Source: Antrodiella citrinella (Eukaryota > Basidiomycota > Agaricomycetes > Polyporales > Steccherinaceae). From it: a stretch of 64,000 nucleotides of DNA. Positions 22,372-33,594 of the stretch are shown here, piece by piece. Position numbers and translations under genes: made by a program. The stretch lies in the NCBI GenBank assembly GCA_004802725.1, contig SGPM01000083.1, positions 25,737-89,736 of the forward strand, read 5' to 3'. The notes under the pieces were generated by a model. It was not told the origin of the DNA and ran no database searches. It saw nothing but the letters and a program-made list of their open reading frames with translations. The stretch's first letter is position 1. Each line of letters starts with the position of its first letter.

Positions 22372-25092
22372 ATGCCCCGAAGAAGAAGGGCGGCAACATC
22401 GACAAGAAAGGGCGTTTTCAATCCAGATGACTCCGATCGCATCAAACACACACGTATCGGAGTATGGGACTTGTACGAGGAGAAGACACCCGAAATTGAA
22501 CATGTTCCCGGAGGGTCGAACATAGAGCGGTACTTGCAGATGAAACGCGACCTGCCGTTCGTGTGGACTATGCTAAAGGATGTGGGAAGCATTGAGAGCT
22601 GTCGACCTCTCCTCTTCTTCCATGTCTTGTTGGTCCTACTTGGCTCACTTTTGCCGGCTGCAACTCTGTGGTACCCTTTCATCATGTGCTGCTAGGTCTT
22701 TTATTAACTCGTCGTGTTCAGGTTCAAAGGGCAGCTGGTTAAAATTGTGCGTGTCTTGGGATACGTTTCACATTTAATTTTAGCGGCTCAAGGTTCCTCA
22801 GGTGCAAGTAGCAGTGGACACCCGGACAGTCAACAAAACGCTCCTCATGCAAATAACAGTGGGACTTGTGGTCATCAAAATTGTTCATAAGATTATTGAG
22901 CATGCTAGGAACTTTATCTACTATCCTTTGAGCAGCCGTCTCAGGCAGTACTACTCGCTCCACCTCTTCCATGCCAGAGCGCGCCTGGACGTCCCCACTT
23001 TTGACGATGAGGCTGTACAACGACAGCTGCATGCAGTCTCCCAAGTTCAAGGCAACAGTGTTGCATGGTCTACGATAGACGCGATCTCGTCGCTTGCGTC
23101 GCTGACGCTATCGATCGTGACACAAGCCTCTGTCTTGTGGAGTGTGCTCAAGGATCAGCCGGATGGTCTGTTGCTTGCCGCGCTGACCACGCTGCATACC
23201 ATGAGCGATATGTTCCAGTGGCAAAGGTCTGCCGGCATTTTACATGGAGGTGAGTCTTTTGACGATCGCTCTGTTCTGTGCTGATGTTTGCGCAGTTTGG
23301 GCAGCCACGACTAAAGACCATGACTTCATCCAGCTGCAGGGTCTGAAACGTATTGTCTCTGACTTCTCGCACAGAAAAGAGTTTGTAGCAGGGAACTTGA
23401 CGCGATACACTATATCCCGTAAGATTTATATCTGTCAATGTATAGGCCGTCTTAGCTGATCTCCTTCTGTCAGTATTCAAAACCCTAGTAGAGCGTTTGG
23501 GAGATGGTGCCGGTAATTTCGACGAACTACACCTCTATCACAGACGTCGAGAGGCTTTGACGCTGTGGTCTCTCTTGAAGCAACCACTCAGCGAACTGCC
23601 GCAGGTATGTTCGTGTCGAACACGTGTCACCTGTCGAATTCGTCTGATTCACTCCAGGTTGTTTTTGCGCTACGCGCAGTACAGCAGCCCTCTAGCATAC
23701 CCGTATCTTTGGCCTCTCTGAACCTCATCACGCAAACCACGTCCACATTCTCATACAAGGTCTACAAAGTCATACAGCAGACCGGCACAATCGCTGACTC
23801 AGTGGCCGCCGTGCGCGAGCTGTACGAGATACTCGAACTGCCTAATAAGATTCCAGACGGTGCGATACCCTTCCCCGAGGATACTCAGAAGATTAGCAGC
23901 GGAATCTCGATAGAGTTCAAGTGAGTAGATACACTTGTCGACATCGACCAAGTTGGATCCATCTGATCGTTGCGCTCAGGAATGTGTCTTTCAAATACCC
24001 GGGAACCGATCTGTACGCGCTCAGGGAGGTCTCGTTCAAGCTACAGGCTGGTCAGTTGTGTGTACGTGTCGTGCCTGCAATAGATGACCGGACCTCGCTG
24101 ACGCCAAACAGGTCATCGTTGGTGTCAACGGTTCAGGCAAGAGCACCATATTGAAGCTCATCGTCCGACTCTACGACGCCGACGAAGGGCAGATTCTAGT
24201 GGATGGAAAGGACATCAAGAGCCTCAGTTTGGTCGACTTGCGACAGGCCGTCTCTGTATTATTCCAGGATTACACCCACTTCCCGCTATCTGTGCGTAGT
24301 CTCACCACCACGCCTGTGTGCTGAGCTGACAAACAGAAATCGCAGATCCGAGACAATATCGGACTCGGCGATCCCGCGCACGCAGAGGACGACGAACGGA
24401 TCAGCTTGGCAGCGAAACTCGGCGGGTCGGAGGAGTTCATCACCCGTCTCCCAGATGGGCTGGACACGTACCTAGATCGGCCCGTTGACGATCAGTACAG
24501 TCGGTTGCCCGAAGGTACAAAGACACTCTTCGGGCGGCCTGTGGACTACGCTGCTGTGCGTAGCTCTGGTGGGATGACTTCTACCGTGTCTACCGGGCTG
24601 AGCGGTGGACAGATGCAGAGACTGGCAGTGTGCGTTACTTCTCCTCATTTCAATTTCCTCTTCTGATAGGACATTAGTTCTCGTATGTTCATGCGGTCGG
24701 TTGTTTCTGACGATACCAAAGTTGGCTTGCTACTCTTTGACGAACCGAGTGCTTCACTGGATCCAGCAGCAGAACACGGTACGCATGGAGAGATCGTATT
24801 GCAGGCGAAGAGCTTATATACTTCACCACAGATCTCTTTGCTCGCCTTCGCGAGCTACGTGGCAGCAAGACCATGCTATTCTCGTCACATCGTTTTGGTA
24901 ACCTAACTCGACATGCCGATCTTATTCTGTAAGCAGTCTTTCCTCTTCGCTCCAGAGACATTCGTGCTAAGTCTTTCTCCTAGATATATGGATAGTTCTC
25001 GCATCGTGGAGACGGGGACACACGACGATCTTTTACAGAAGAAGGGGGAGTATGCTCGGGTATGGATGCTCCAGGCGCAGGCGTTCCTGTAA
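22372..25092 (+). CDS. ABC half-transporter (HlyB/multidrug-type) of a basidiomycete-type family
   Basis: Membrane exporter with one transmembrane domain followed by one ATPase domain, so it should dimerise. The start MPRRRRAATSTRK at 22372 leads to helices in VLLVLLGSLLPAATLW, MQITVGLVVIKIVHKI and DAISSLASLTLSIVTQASVL. The ATPase domain begins with NVSFKYPGTDLYALREVSFK. Walker A is VGVNGSGKSTILKLI, the Q-loop VLFQDYTHFPLS, signature GLSGGQMQRLAVSR, Walker B VGLLLFDEPSASLDP and the H-loop SSHRFGN. Between Q-loop and signature is an added stretch of about 50 residues in which LDRPVD and FGRPVD repeat. It ends YARVWMLQAQAFL. All catalytic motifs are intact after splicing. No obvious mitochondrial presequence. 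Substrate unknown; divergent from the copper-fist gene. Confidence 0.85.
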
Positions 25093-25460
25093 AAGCTTTT
25101 GTTAACTGACTCATGATGAGCTATGATTCTACACGATCTTATGACAATGACTCGGAGCATATGTATCAGTAACTTGAAAGTTTTACGGAGTAATGTTCAA
25201 CTCGCTCGTCATTCTGTATAGAGGACTCGGAACCGACCAACAGTTGACTATTCCTACGCTGGCACCGTTTTCGATCAGTTAAACACTTGTGCACCAGCTG
25301 AGATACAGATGTTGTAGTCGACGATGGTGTACTACTATATTCTAGATAATTTGGCAAACTCCTACAAATCAAAACACGGGTAAATAAATAAACTCACGTG
25401 GCGCGCGTTTCTCCAGTTTTGTTCGAGTTTCCGTTGCTTGACTCTTCTGCCATCACCAAT
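25093..25460. other. Intergenic region upstream of the mitochondrial ribosomal protein gene
   Basis: AT-rich; holds the ABC transporter 3' UTR and the next promoter. No coding sequence supported. Confidence 0.45.
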
Positions 25461-26130
25461 ATGCCTCGTAAAGCCAAGGTCGTCCTTGGTCCCTCTAATC
25501 TCTCCAAGGTTTTGGAGAGTCTCACGAAAGGCCCGAAACCGGACATGGCAAAGTTGAAGCTGCTAAAGTTGACGTATGCGACGAGGAATGACCATTTCGG
25601 TGCTCGGTGAGTCCTATGCTTGGTGTCTGGAGAAGCTAGTCGGATTTATGCCCTACACAGACATTTTGCTAAGAACGACCTACCACGGATACGTTATGCA
25701 AACCCTTCCGTGACCATCGAGGTCAACAAGCTGCAAAAGACAAAGGAGGAGAGCTGGAAGCCCGAGATGGTGGTGGAACTTAGTGCGTCGTGTGCACAAT
25801 TTAGACTTCCTACGACCTTGCTGATCGTTCCTCGCGCATTTCATCGAATTAGAGGATGGCACGTCACGCACGTTGGACTTGGACAAGAAGTGGTCATCCA
25901 CCATCTTCGAAGAGCTGATGGACCTCGCTGGTGGCCACCCATGGGAGAGGTGGAAACGAGAGCGAATCGCGGCGGGTCTACCCTTCGTGGACAGACCTGA
26001 ACCAAAGTCGAAGTCAACGCCAACGCCGCGTAAATCACGGTCAAAAAAGTCCAAAGCGGACGCGCCGCTAGATATATCGCAATTATTCTTGAATCCAAAC
26101 AAGAAGGGTGCTGCAGCGGTTCTCCCGTAA
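25461..26130 (+). CDS. Mitochondrial ribosomal protein with L51/S25/CI-B8 thioredoxin-like domain (mL61/MRP49 or mS25 type)
   Basis: Structural protein of the mitochondrial ribosome. Spliced from three exons, with introns at about 25607-25658 and 25790-25853. MPRKAKVVLGPSNLSKVLES is followed by KLKLLKLTYATRNDHFGARH, then NDLPRIRYANPSVTIEVNKL, the typical Pro-x-Ile-x-Tyr-x-Asn-Pro turn of this domain, and a strand pair around EMVVELKDGTSRTLDLD. A basic C-terminal tail (PTPRKSRSKKSK) follows HPWERWKRERIAAGL. About 185 residues. The ATG at 25461 is chosen over an upstream in-frame non-ATG extension. The fold is shared with complex I subunit NDUFA2, but the long basic tail favours a ribosomal protein. 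Confidence 0.75.
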
Positions 26131-26811
26131 TTCCGACCGTCGCTAGTGTTATTCAAGTACTTTATGAATCTCGCGCTGTCCTTTCTTCGATGCTAATAGT
26201 TGTAATGAACCCTACTTTGCCGATGTTTGAGTAGGTTTGAACTATGCATAGTGCGGAAGCCAGGTAATTGGTGTGTCGTCATAATAGCCGTGTCATTGTT
26301 GTTGCGTGCTAATGTGGAAGAACAGATGTCCTGTCTAGTGGCTGCTGCGCCGTCTGATAAAACACTCACTTTGCGCTACATTCACGGGGAGTCAAGACAA
26401 GTAATCCAGCCTCCGTACAGTGGGAAGTCAAGTAGATCTCAAGTACTGCCCGCCGGAATGGACGCGTTTTGTACCTATACGTGGTCACCATGGATAACAA
26501 GATAGGAGAGGTCATAGTTTCAATCTCGGTATCGCTAACGAGGTCATACCTGAGGCTTGAAAGTCTTCGAATGTTCACGCGCACACGAGAGTATTTTGGA
26601 TCCAAACCCAGCCAGTCTATTCAAAGACTTGACTTCTATCAATTAACGAGCCGGAACAAATGAGTGCAGCAGAAGCTATGCGCTGTCTCTGGCAGCTAGC
26701 TAAAGGATGGCGATGCGCTAATAGATACACAAAATGAACGAAAGGGTACCCCGGACTCAGCAGCACGCGATCTCAAATACGCGCAGCAAACCCTCTTCCT
26801 TACTTAACATC
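26131..26811. other. Convergent intergenic region
   Basis: Contains 3' UTRs of the mitochondrial ribosomal protein gene and of the secreted protein gene. Short overlapping frames only; no gene supported. Confidence 0.4.
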
Positions 26812-28180
26812 CTACATGCGGTTCAACGCGTTCCTCCTGACCTTGAAGCCGTGACCGTTAGAGAAGCCGCCGCGCGAAGGCTGAGCGATATCGGCGTTGC
26901 CCTTCTGCTGGTTCTGTTGGTTCTGGGGAGAGAACGCTCCCTGAACACCAGGCTTTCCACCAGTGTTGGCACCTTTGATAGCAACTGAGGCGCTAGCGGC
27001 AGAGGCAGCGGAGGTAGCCGTGGAGCTGCTGTTGTTGGAGACTGTGAACTAAAGTGAGGGGTTCTATCAGAATACTGTTTAGAGGAACATGTACGGCTGT
27101 GACTCACGTAAACGATATCATCGAGAGCACCGTGTTGGGCGACAGCAACAAGGACAGGCTGATGGTTGGCGGCAGTGTTGATGGAGGCGAGGCGGTAGAC
27201 ACCCTCGGGGAGACCGTTGGTGACATCAGCGGTGAGGACACCGTTGACAGCCGCAGAGTTCAAGCCCTTGAAGAATGCGAAGACGGTAGGGTTGGTGGGA
27301 GCAGTCTGGTCAAGAGCAGTCAACAGCTCAACGACAACGTGCGAGTGACCCTGGACGTCACCACCGGCACCCGTGACCTGGGGAGCGGCGAAGTAGTTCT
27401 CGTCCGCATTCACGAAGAATCCGGTGTCAAGGTGGTTGATTGCCATCTGAATGGTGAAGGCCTGGTTGGCAGGAATGGTGTCACCGTTCTTGGGGAACTG
27501 GAACTTCGCCGAAGGCATATTCGTCTGAGCGGCGATGACACCCATAGGTGCAGGGTTGCAAGAACCAGTCGTGATCTGCTGACCGTTGGTGATTGGCAGG
27601 TTGGGCACGGTGAGGCAGAAGTTGATAAAGTTGTTGCTCGAGGTCAACGAGGCAACTTGACCAGCTGTCGGGACATCCTGACCATCGTTCTCGAAGCCCG
27701 TGGCAATGACATTGGGGTTAAGAGCTGTTGGTACAATAAGTGACAAGTAAGTGCGAAATGGCAGTGCAATAGCTTACTCAAGGAGCTCTGAGCATCTGCA
27801 TCGTTGCTTGCAGCTGCAGAGGACGAAGCAGCGGGAGCTGATGCCGATGCAGCGGCTGAAGCAGCAGCAGTGGCTACTGCAGCTGACGAAACAGCCTTCG
27901 CAGGTGCTGAACTGGCAGCAGCGGCAGACGAAACAGCCTTTGCAGGCGCTGAGCTGGCAGCGACGGCAGCAGAGGAGGCCTTTGCGGGGGAAGGCTGAAC
28001 CTCTTTGGGAGGAGCAGAAACACCATTTCCACCAACAGCGACGCCGGAACCGAAAGTCTGAGCGAGGACTGTTAGTGTCTAGTCATCATGGCAAGAAGTG
28101 TTACTCACGAGGGGCGACGCCAAAGCTTGCTGAGCCAGCAGAAGAACGAACAAGGACGAAAGAGAGGTAGTGAACTTCAT
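26812..28180 (-). CDS. Secreted Ala-rich protein of a basidiomycete family (often labelled 'ribosomal protein s17-like')
   Basis: The signal peptide MKFTTSLSSLFVLLLAQQAL ends with a likely cleavage after ALA-S. A Ser/Ala/Pro spacer follows, built from 14-residue repeats around SAPAKAVSSA. The conserved domain begins LNPNVIATGFENDGQ and continues SSNNFINFC, TGSCNPAPMGVIA, MPSAKFQFPKNGDTIPANQ, GHSHVVVELLTALDQTAP, GVYRLASINTAANHQPVLV and AQHGALDDIVYF. It ends in a Gln/Asn-rich tail. The domain matches from memory a secreted Agaricomycete family commonly misnamed ribosomal protein s17; it has nothing visible in common with uS17. Three introns inside the CDS. An abundant wall or extracellular protein is an inference from the strong codon bias that leaves open frames on the opposite strand. 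Function unknown. Confidence 0.8.
27885..27995 (-). repeat. 42-base tandem repeat coding an Ala/Ser/Pro spacer
   Basis: The unit beginning GACGAAACAGCC (on the + strand) occurs at 27885 and again at 27927, with a third degraded copy near 27970. The period is 42 bases, that is 14 residues of the spacer in the secreted protein. Copies differ by a few silent-looking changes. Confidence 0.8.
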
Positions 28181-28719
28181 GGCTGCGGTCAAATTGAAGC
28201 TAGCTTCAAGAATAGAAAAGACTGGGTTGGAAAGTGGATCCGAAGAGCTTACAGAATCTGTCAGATGCAAGCATACAAGTCGTCAAATGGATGTGACTCA
28301 CAACGAATAAGACCAGGCAGCACGGCTGCAGAGAAGACAAGGAGAGGGAGGGAGGGAGGAAGAAGGTAAGGAACCTGGAAAGTTGAAGCCAGCATTTTAT
28401 AGGCACAAAGTAGGACGCAGGAACGACGGCCTTCAATGTATCCAGGGCAACCTTTGACGTGACTGCTGCAATCCTTCTCCCATCGCAGGCGAACAGCAGG
28501 AGGCAGCAAGGCGGCAGGATTCCCAGCGGTGCTGACGGTTCGTAACGACAAACCAATTAAAATGGATTTATTTCTGCATTTCGATTGGCTAGGAAATAGT
28601 TGAATTAACATGCCGAATCTGCCGAGAACCTAGGATCTGGTTCGGCCTGCCAGACGAGAATGTTAGCATCCATCCATCTTTGTGTGCAAACAATCACATC
28701 ACAGCTCTGGGAGACACTG
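28181..28719. other. Promoter and leader region of the secreted protein gene
   Basis: Holds the 5' UTR, probably with an intron (28258-28301 on the minus strand has GTGAGT and CTGACAG ends), and the TATA box. The upper part is 3' flank of the SAP30-like gene. No further gene supported. Confidence 0.45.
28395..28401 (-). promoter_or_regulatory. TATA box of the secreted protein gene
   Basis: TATAAAA on the minus strand, 215 bases before the ATG at 28180. The distance is long, but a probable 5' UTR intron lies between, and a consensus TATA fits a highly expressed gene. Confidence 0.45.
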
Positions 28720-29737
28720 TCATGCTTGGGAGGACCGTGTACACACCCCGCTCGACGTCCAACCGGGGTGCATCCGATGACAGACCTCGGACAGCACATC
28801 AATCATAGTGTCCGAAGCCTGACAGAGAACAACAACTGAGGCAACAATCAAACGTCAATAGTACAACGACTCACCTTTCGCCTTCAGTGCACACACGAAG
28901 GAGGTGAGTGTGTCCACTTCCTTCACCATATGCTCGCGAAAATGCCGCTCGGCGATTGCTGCCAACGTTCCGTGAAACTCGGCCACATCTGCCAATACTG
29001 GAGTAACTGGAGGGGGCAGGTCTTCATCCAGCAACCGTGAGCTTCTGCGACGGTTCCCATTGGCGCTGGTTTCTCGCCGAGGCCTATTCGCTGGTGTGAC
29101 AGCTAAAGGCGGTGGGCTGCGACTGGCTGAGTGCCTCTGTTCATGAGGAATCAGCATAGATGAAGGCGGTGGCGGGTCGTCGGCTGTCGTGGGTGACGGT
29201 TCCACGTCCGGAATGAGATCAAATTGAGCTAGGTACCGATGCAAAGCTGCAGTGGGCAGTGTGGTGAAATCAATCTACAAGAGACAGATGGGTCAGAATT
29301 CCATCTTTACAACACCAATCTAAGTACGCATGACTTGTGGAGGCGCGACGACTGTCGTATACCATGGCAGGCGGCACTCCGAATAGACCGGGCATGCCAT
29401 ACGAAACAACAGACACGGCGTATGATCAATTCAACAAACTCACCAAAGACGGCTTTCCATCTGACTCAATGGTTTTGTCAATCGTTCTCCTCATACCACC
29501 TGCGGAAGGTCCAGCGACCCCTGTGATGTTCCCATCCGCTCTCTTCCGCTTTCCTCTGGGTTCTCCCTCTGCCTTTTCCACTGCTACTCTCTTCACACCG
29601 AGTGCAGAAGCGCCATGATACGCTGCATCGTCGGCGGATGGATTCACTTTCCTGCGAGGCGCTTGCAACCTCGAGCGAGACGAGGAAATTGGCGCTGCTG
29701 ACATGCTCGGTGGGGGAACATTGGCCGTGAGGGGCAT
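28720..29737 (-). CDS. SAP30-like Sin3-binding protein of the Rpd3/Sin3 histone deacetylase complex (probable)
   Basis: The first exon (29737 down to about 29427) is Ser/Pro-rich and basic, with a nuclear-localisation-like PRGKRKRADG. The second starts IDFTTLPTAALHRYLAQFD, which matches the Sin3-binding motif of SAP30 (D-F-x-x-L-P-x-x-x-L-x-x-Y). It continues through a Pro-rich segment to a helical end, EFHGTLAAIAERHFREHMVK and LTSFVCALKAK. A donor after AAAG at about 28873 leads to a probable last exon with SDTMIDVLSEV and a stop at 28720; without splicing the frame stops at 28855. The C-terminal boundary is therefore uncertain. Such proteins bridge Sin3 to deacetylase in the nucleus. Divergent from chorismate synthase with about 500 bases between. 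Confidence 0.6.
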
Positions 29738-30244
29738 GATTACTTATCAGAATCAGGTATCAGGTCGAAATGAGAGGTCTGGGGTGGCGGTCGGGAGCAA
29801 GACGCGAAACACAAGCAGGTCGTCTTCATAGTCGCGTCAATCACGTGAAGTGTTCTTGCCGAGTCCCGATCGTGTTCGGAGTCCGACGCCGATCCTTTTC
29901 CTTTCGATTTCACAAGGGAAGTCCACGAACAAGATACTTAAGTCGCTATGAATCTTTGAGACAAGTCATTCGCATCTTGTTTCCAACAAGTTCAATCCTA
30001 TCTGCGAAACTGCCAGTGCAGATCCAGCAGTGCATTCCTCGCCCCATCTGAATAACCAGGAGAACGGCTGTCCTTCGTGAGTTCGCTCTTTTTTGTTTAG
30101 CAGGATTTGAAGCAACTGAACCTTCCTGATTTGTTAGACCTGCACATTGAATTTGTCTCTAAACTACTACTTGTAAAGCTCGTAAGTCATTCTGACATTG
30201 CGAAGAAGAGGAACAATCATCGATCGTTCAACAGATAAATCGCC
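29738..30244. other. Divergent promoter region of the SAP30-like and chorismate synthase genes
   Basis: About 500 bases with no open frame of interest. A 5' UTR intron for chorismate synthase is possible between GTGAGT near 30078 and TTAG near 30139. Confidence 0.45.
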
Positions 30245-31762
30245 ATGTCTACCTTTGGAACTCTGTTCCGAGTCACCACTTACGGTGAATCCCATTGCGC
30301 ATCCGTTGGCGCAATTATCGACGGATGTCCTCCGGTAAATACTGCTCTCGCTTTTTCATGTGATTGTGGTCGTGATTGCGTCGGAACAGGGTCTTCCGTT
30401 GGAACCGCAAGATGTTCAGACCCAGCTTAGCCGTAGGCGTCCCGGGCAAAGCAACCTCACCACTCCCGTACGTACATCGTGAAACACATGGTGATCCACA
30501 ATTACTGAACGTGATACTCTTGAACAGAGGGACGAGAAGGATTTGGTCCACCTCCAATCCGGCATTGAGCACGGAATTACCCTAGGTACCCCAATCGGAT
30601 TGCTCGTCCGCAACGAGGACCAGAGGCCAAGGGATTATTCCGAGACTGATCTGTACCCTCGTCCCAGCCACGCCGATTGGACCTACTTGGAGAAGTACGG
30701 CGTAAAGGCTAGCAGCGGTGGAGGTCGTAGCAGCGCTCGCGAGACCATCGGTGAGCTGTCCTGTGATTTGTGAATAAATTCCAACTAACACATGTCTTCG
30801 TTCGTTCCAGGTCGAGTTGCAGCTGGCGCTATTGCTGAGAAATACCTCAAGGCCGTGTACGGCATTGAGATCGTTGCTTTCGTCTCGTCTGTGGGTAAGA
30901 TTCACCTACCGACTTCCGTCTGCCCTCCTCTCCTGGCCCCTGCTGAGGATAACGACGATGTTGAGGATGCTCTCAGCCCTGAATTCGTCAAGCTCCTCAA
31001 GACCATCACCCGTGAGGAAGTGGACAAGAACATTATTCGCTGCCCTCACCCTGAGACCGCAGAGCGCATGACTCAAGTACATATCTACTCCGACACATAC
31101 CACTCGTGTTCTAATGTCAGTTTATTTAGCGCATTCTCCGCGCCAAAGATGCCCTCGACTCCATTGGCGGAACAGTCACATGTGTGATACGTGGTGTTCC
31201 CTCTGGCCTTGGCGAACCCGTCTTCGACAAGCTCGAAGCGAAGTTGGCACACGCAATGCTTTCTATTCCTGCCACGAAGGGCTTTGAGGTAGGATCTGGA
31301 TTCCGCGGTACTGAGGTTCCAGGAAGCAAGCATAACGACTCGTTCATCCGCAAGGCTGATGGTAGCATGGGTACCAAGACCAACTGGAGCGGTGGTATCC
31401 AAGGTGGTATATCTAACGGAGAAGACATTTACTTCAGGTGAGCAAATGAATGTTCTGATCGCAGTCTTGTGAGAAGTGGTTACTGAACATCCATACCATA
31501 CCACAGGATCGGATTCAAGTCGCCCGCCACGATTTCCCAGGCACAGGACACCGCACAGTATGATGGCACTGCGGGAACTTTGGCTGCCAGAGGTCGCCAT
31601 GACCCCTGCGTTGTGCCCCGTGCGGTTCCCATCGTCGAAGCCATGGCAAGTCTCGTCATCATGGATCAGGTCTTGATCCAGAACGCGCGCAAGAGCTCTG
31701 CTGCGTTGCTGCCCGCCATCACGACACTACCTCCCACCATGGTCAAGCCCACGGCTAACTGA
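30245..31762 (+). CDS. aro2: Chorismate synthase
   Basis: Last enzyme of the shikimate pathway: converts 5-enolpyruvylshikimate-3-phosphate to chorismate with reduced FMN, in the cytosol. Starts [20 protein letters not shown], the first signature (GESHG/C). Continues [25 protein letters not shown]-type segment [18 protein letters not shown], the second signature region [39 protein letters not shown] and the C-terminal signature [18 protein letters not shown]. Ends [12 protein letters not shown]. About 410 residues in six exons; all signature residues are present. Fungal forms also carry their own flavin reductase activity in the same fold. No AROM or chorismate mutase gene is nearby. Confidence 0.97.
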
Positions 31763-32118
31763 CAGGTTGTGCTCGTTGTCAGGAAGAAGTTGTTAGTTAG
31801 AGAGTGTATCATGAGGTTCAACCCTGCTATTCCAGAGTACATTGATTCCAGACCCGGATAGAAATACATAGACTCGTTGAAAAACCGAAGAGAGGCGTAA
31901 ACAAATAGAAAGAATAACNAAAANAAAACTNAAACATGCATGGTATGTACAAGAAACGAATGAGAAGAGGTTGCTAAGCAGTGTTATCATTGAAATTCGT
32001 CGTAATCTGAGTCGTCGGCGCAACAACAGCACAGCACGGGCTCGACATGCCACCACCACCACTACCAAAAATGATNCCCCANAGTCTCGGTCAGCTATNG
32101 TACACACAACTTCCAAGC
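31763..32118. other. Convergent intergenic region with ambiguous bases
   Basis: Between the chorismate synthase stop and the annotated stop of the unknown minus-strand gene. Contains N at 31919, 31924, 31931, 32076, 32082 and 32099. On the minus strand, 31980-32080 is an open stretch reading GSGGGGMSSPCCAVVAPTTQ before a stop, which may be the true last exon of the neighbouring gene. Confidence 0.5.
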
Positions 32119-32241
32119 TTATTGAGAACTCACATGTCGATTGAACAGCCGCCACGGCCAGCTACCAAATACAGCGTCTTCCTCTCGTTTGAGAGCAAGC
32201 GCACGCAATGCCATCTCTTCCCCCTCCTCGTCATCGTCATN
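31919..32241. other. Cluster of seven ambiguous bases
   Basis: N at 31919, 31924, 31931, 32076, 32082, 32099 and 32241; none elsewhere in the window. They fall around the 3' end of the unknown Ser-rich gene and mark a low-quality patch of the assembly. Confidence 0.95.
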
Positions 32242-33262
32242 TTCGTAGTCCCCTCCTACAAGCCTCTCATCATCAGCCTCTCCCCCACCGTCCAGTCCGC
32301 TATCCACATATGCCACCCGTGCCCGCTGTGTAGCCATCAAGGGCGTTCTCTCGTCCGCTTTTGCGCCCCGTGTCAATTGCTTTTGCGACGTTGGGGATCG
32401 CTTCTGCCATCCATTCGCATGTGTATACGCACTTAAGCGTCGGCCCAGCGGTGCCCATGTCGCATTTTCATCTGCTTGCCATCGAAGGGGAGCCGAAATA
32501 GATGAGGAAGGTGATCCGGAACAAGAGGAGCACGTAGAAGAGGTCTGGTGTCCCGGAGTGAGTGTACTCGAGGAAACGGAATGCCGGTGCTTGCGCACGC
32601 CAGAGGTGATGCGCACTCGAGAACGGAACCGGACTTTGGGCACGGGCCTGCGTAGGTGTGCGACGTTCTCCGGGTCCACAGAGCTCCCGGTTGTCTCGGG
32701 TTCAGAGGGTGACTCCTGTGAGGCGACTTGGCCGCCGTTGGCAATGATCACGATGGGTGTGGGTGTCTGTGGTGTCTGTGGATCGTCGTCAACCAACTGG
32801 AGTGCGTTTCCGGGCACGATGCATGGTTTTGGAGAGGCCCGTTCGAGGTCGAGTGTGTGTGCGTAGTGTACCCGCATACCATCTGGGTCGTCATGCAGAT
32901 GCTCCTCCAATGCAAGCGCCATTTTAGCCCGCATATTGTCCGTAGCTGTGAGCTGTCTTCCTGCGGTAGTCGAGTCGTTGGGGTCGTCGTCGGCGTCGTG
33001 TGATATCACCATGACTGGTCCAGAGCCATGCCTTACTCCTTTCAGTAACACTTCGCCTTTGACCGCTACCACATCACCCTGCGGTGCGTGTACAAATGAC
33101 TCGCTTCCTGAACGTGAGGCAACAACGGCGTTATCATTGAATGAAATGAGAAGGTCTGGTGATCAGCATGGGATAACAGCACGCACCTGGCGATTCGGAT
33201 TCTGTAGTCACCGTCGTCGTTTCGGAAATGTCTGTATTGCGTTGTCGAGCTGCGAGGGACAT
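32119..33262 (-). CDS. Unknown Ser/Thr/Pro-rich protein
   Basis: I do not recognise a family. Exon 1 (from 33262) gives MSLAARQRNTDISETTTVTT, and a short intron joins it to GSESFVHAPQGDVVAVKGEV. A long exon of about 310 codons follows, with RAKMALALEEHLHDDPDGMR, VPKVRFRSRVRITSGVRKHR, STLTPGHQTSSTCSSCSGS, KADERTPLMATQ, an acidic run DDDEEGEE, and the end FGSWPWRLFNRHV. Low-complexity Ser/Thr content suggests a disordered, possibly phosphorylated protein; no membrane segment in the main exon. The 3' end is uncertain: the frame stops at 32119, but a GTGAGT donor after the RLFNRH codons and the open stretch at 31980-32080 suggest one more exon that ambiguous bases prevent joining in frame. N also lies at 32241 within the acidic run. 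Confidence 0.6.
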
Positions 33263-33594
33263 TGCCAACGTCTGGCCGTCACGAAACCCCGACCATGGGA
33301 GTTTCAAACAGACAAGTAGTCAATGCAGGTCCAGAAGGGGGTCGAGAGGATTCGAGAGTAATATACACGATGAAGATCTAATTAGGATCAATTTCAGGTT
33401 TAGAGGCGGCGCTTAGTTATAGGGTCACAAGGCCACCACTACTGAACTCATGCAGTGGGGTGAGAAATGAAAGCGTGAAGTTTGTTCTGACAACAAGGTC
33501 GTGTGCGACTGATTCCATCGGATAGCAAAGAACAGAAGCAGAGGTTATATTACCGGGCAAAAGTATACCAGGCAAGTGGAGACTTCAATGCCGA
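33263..33594. other. Intergenic region between two minus-strand genes
   Basis: Holds the promoter of the unknown Ser-rich gene and the 3' UTR of the CofD-like gene. Nothing else seen. Confidence 0.4.

Noticed and set aside
27054..27743. 229-codon open frame on the + strand
   Set aside because: It lies exactly opposite the long exon of the secreted protein and has no domain; it results from the codon bias of the real gene.
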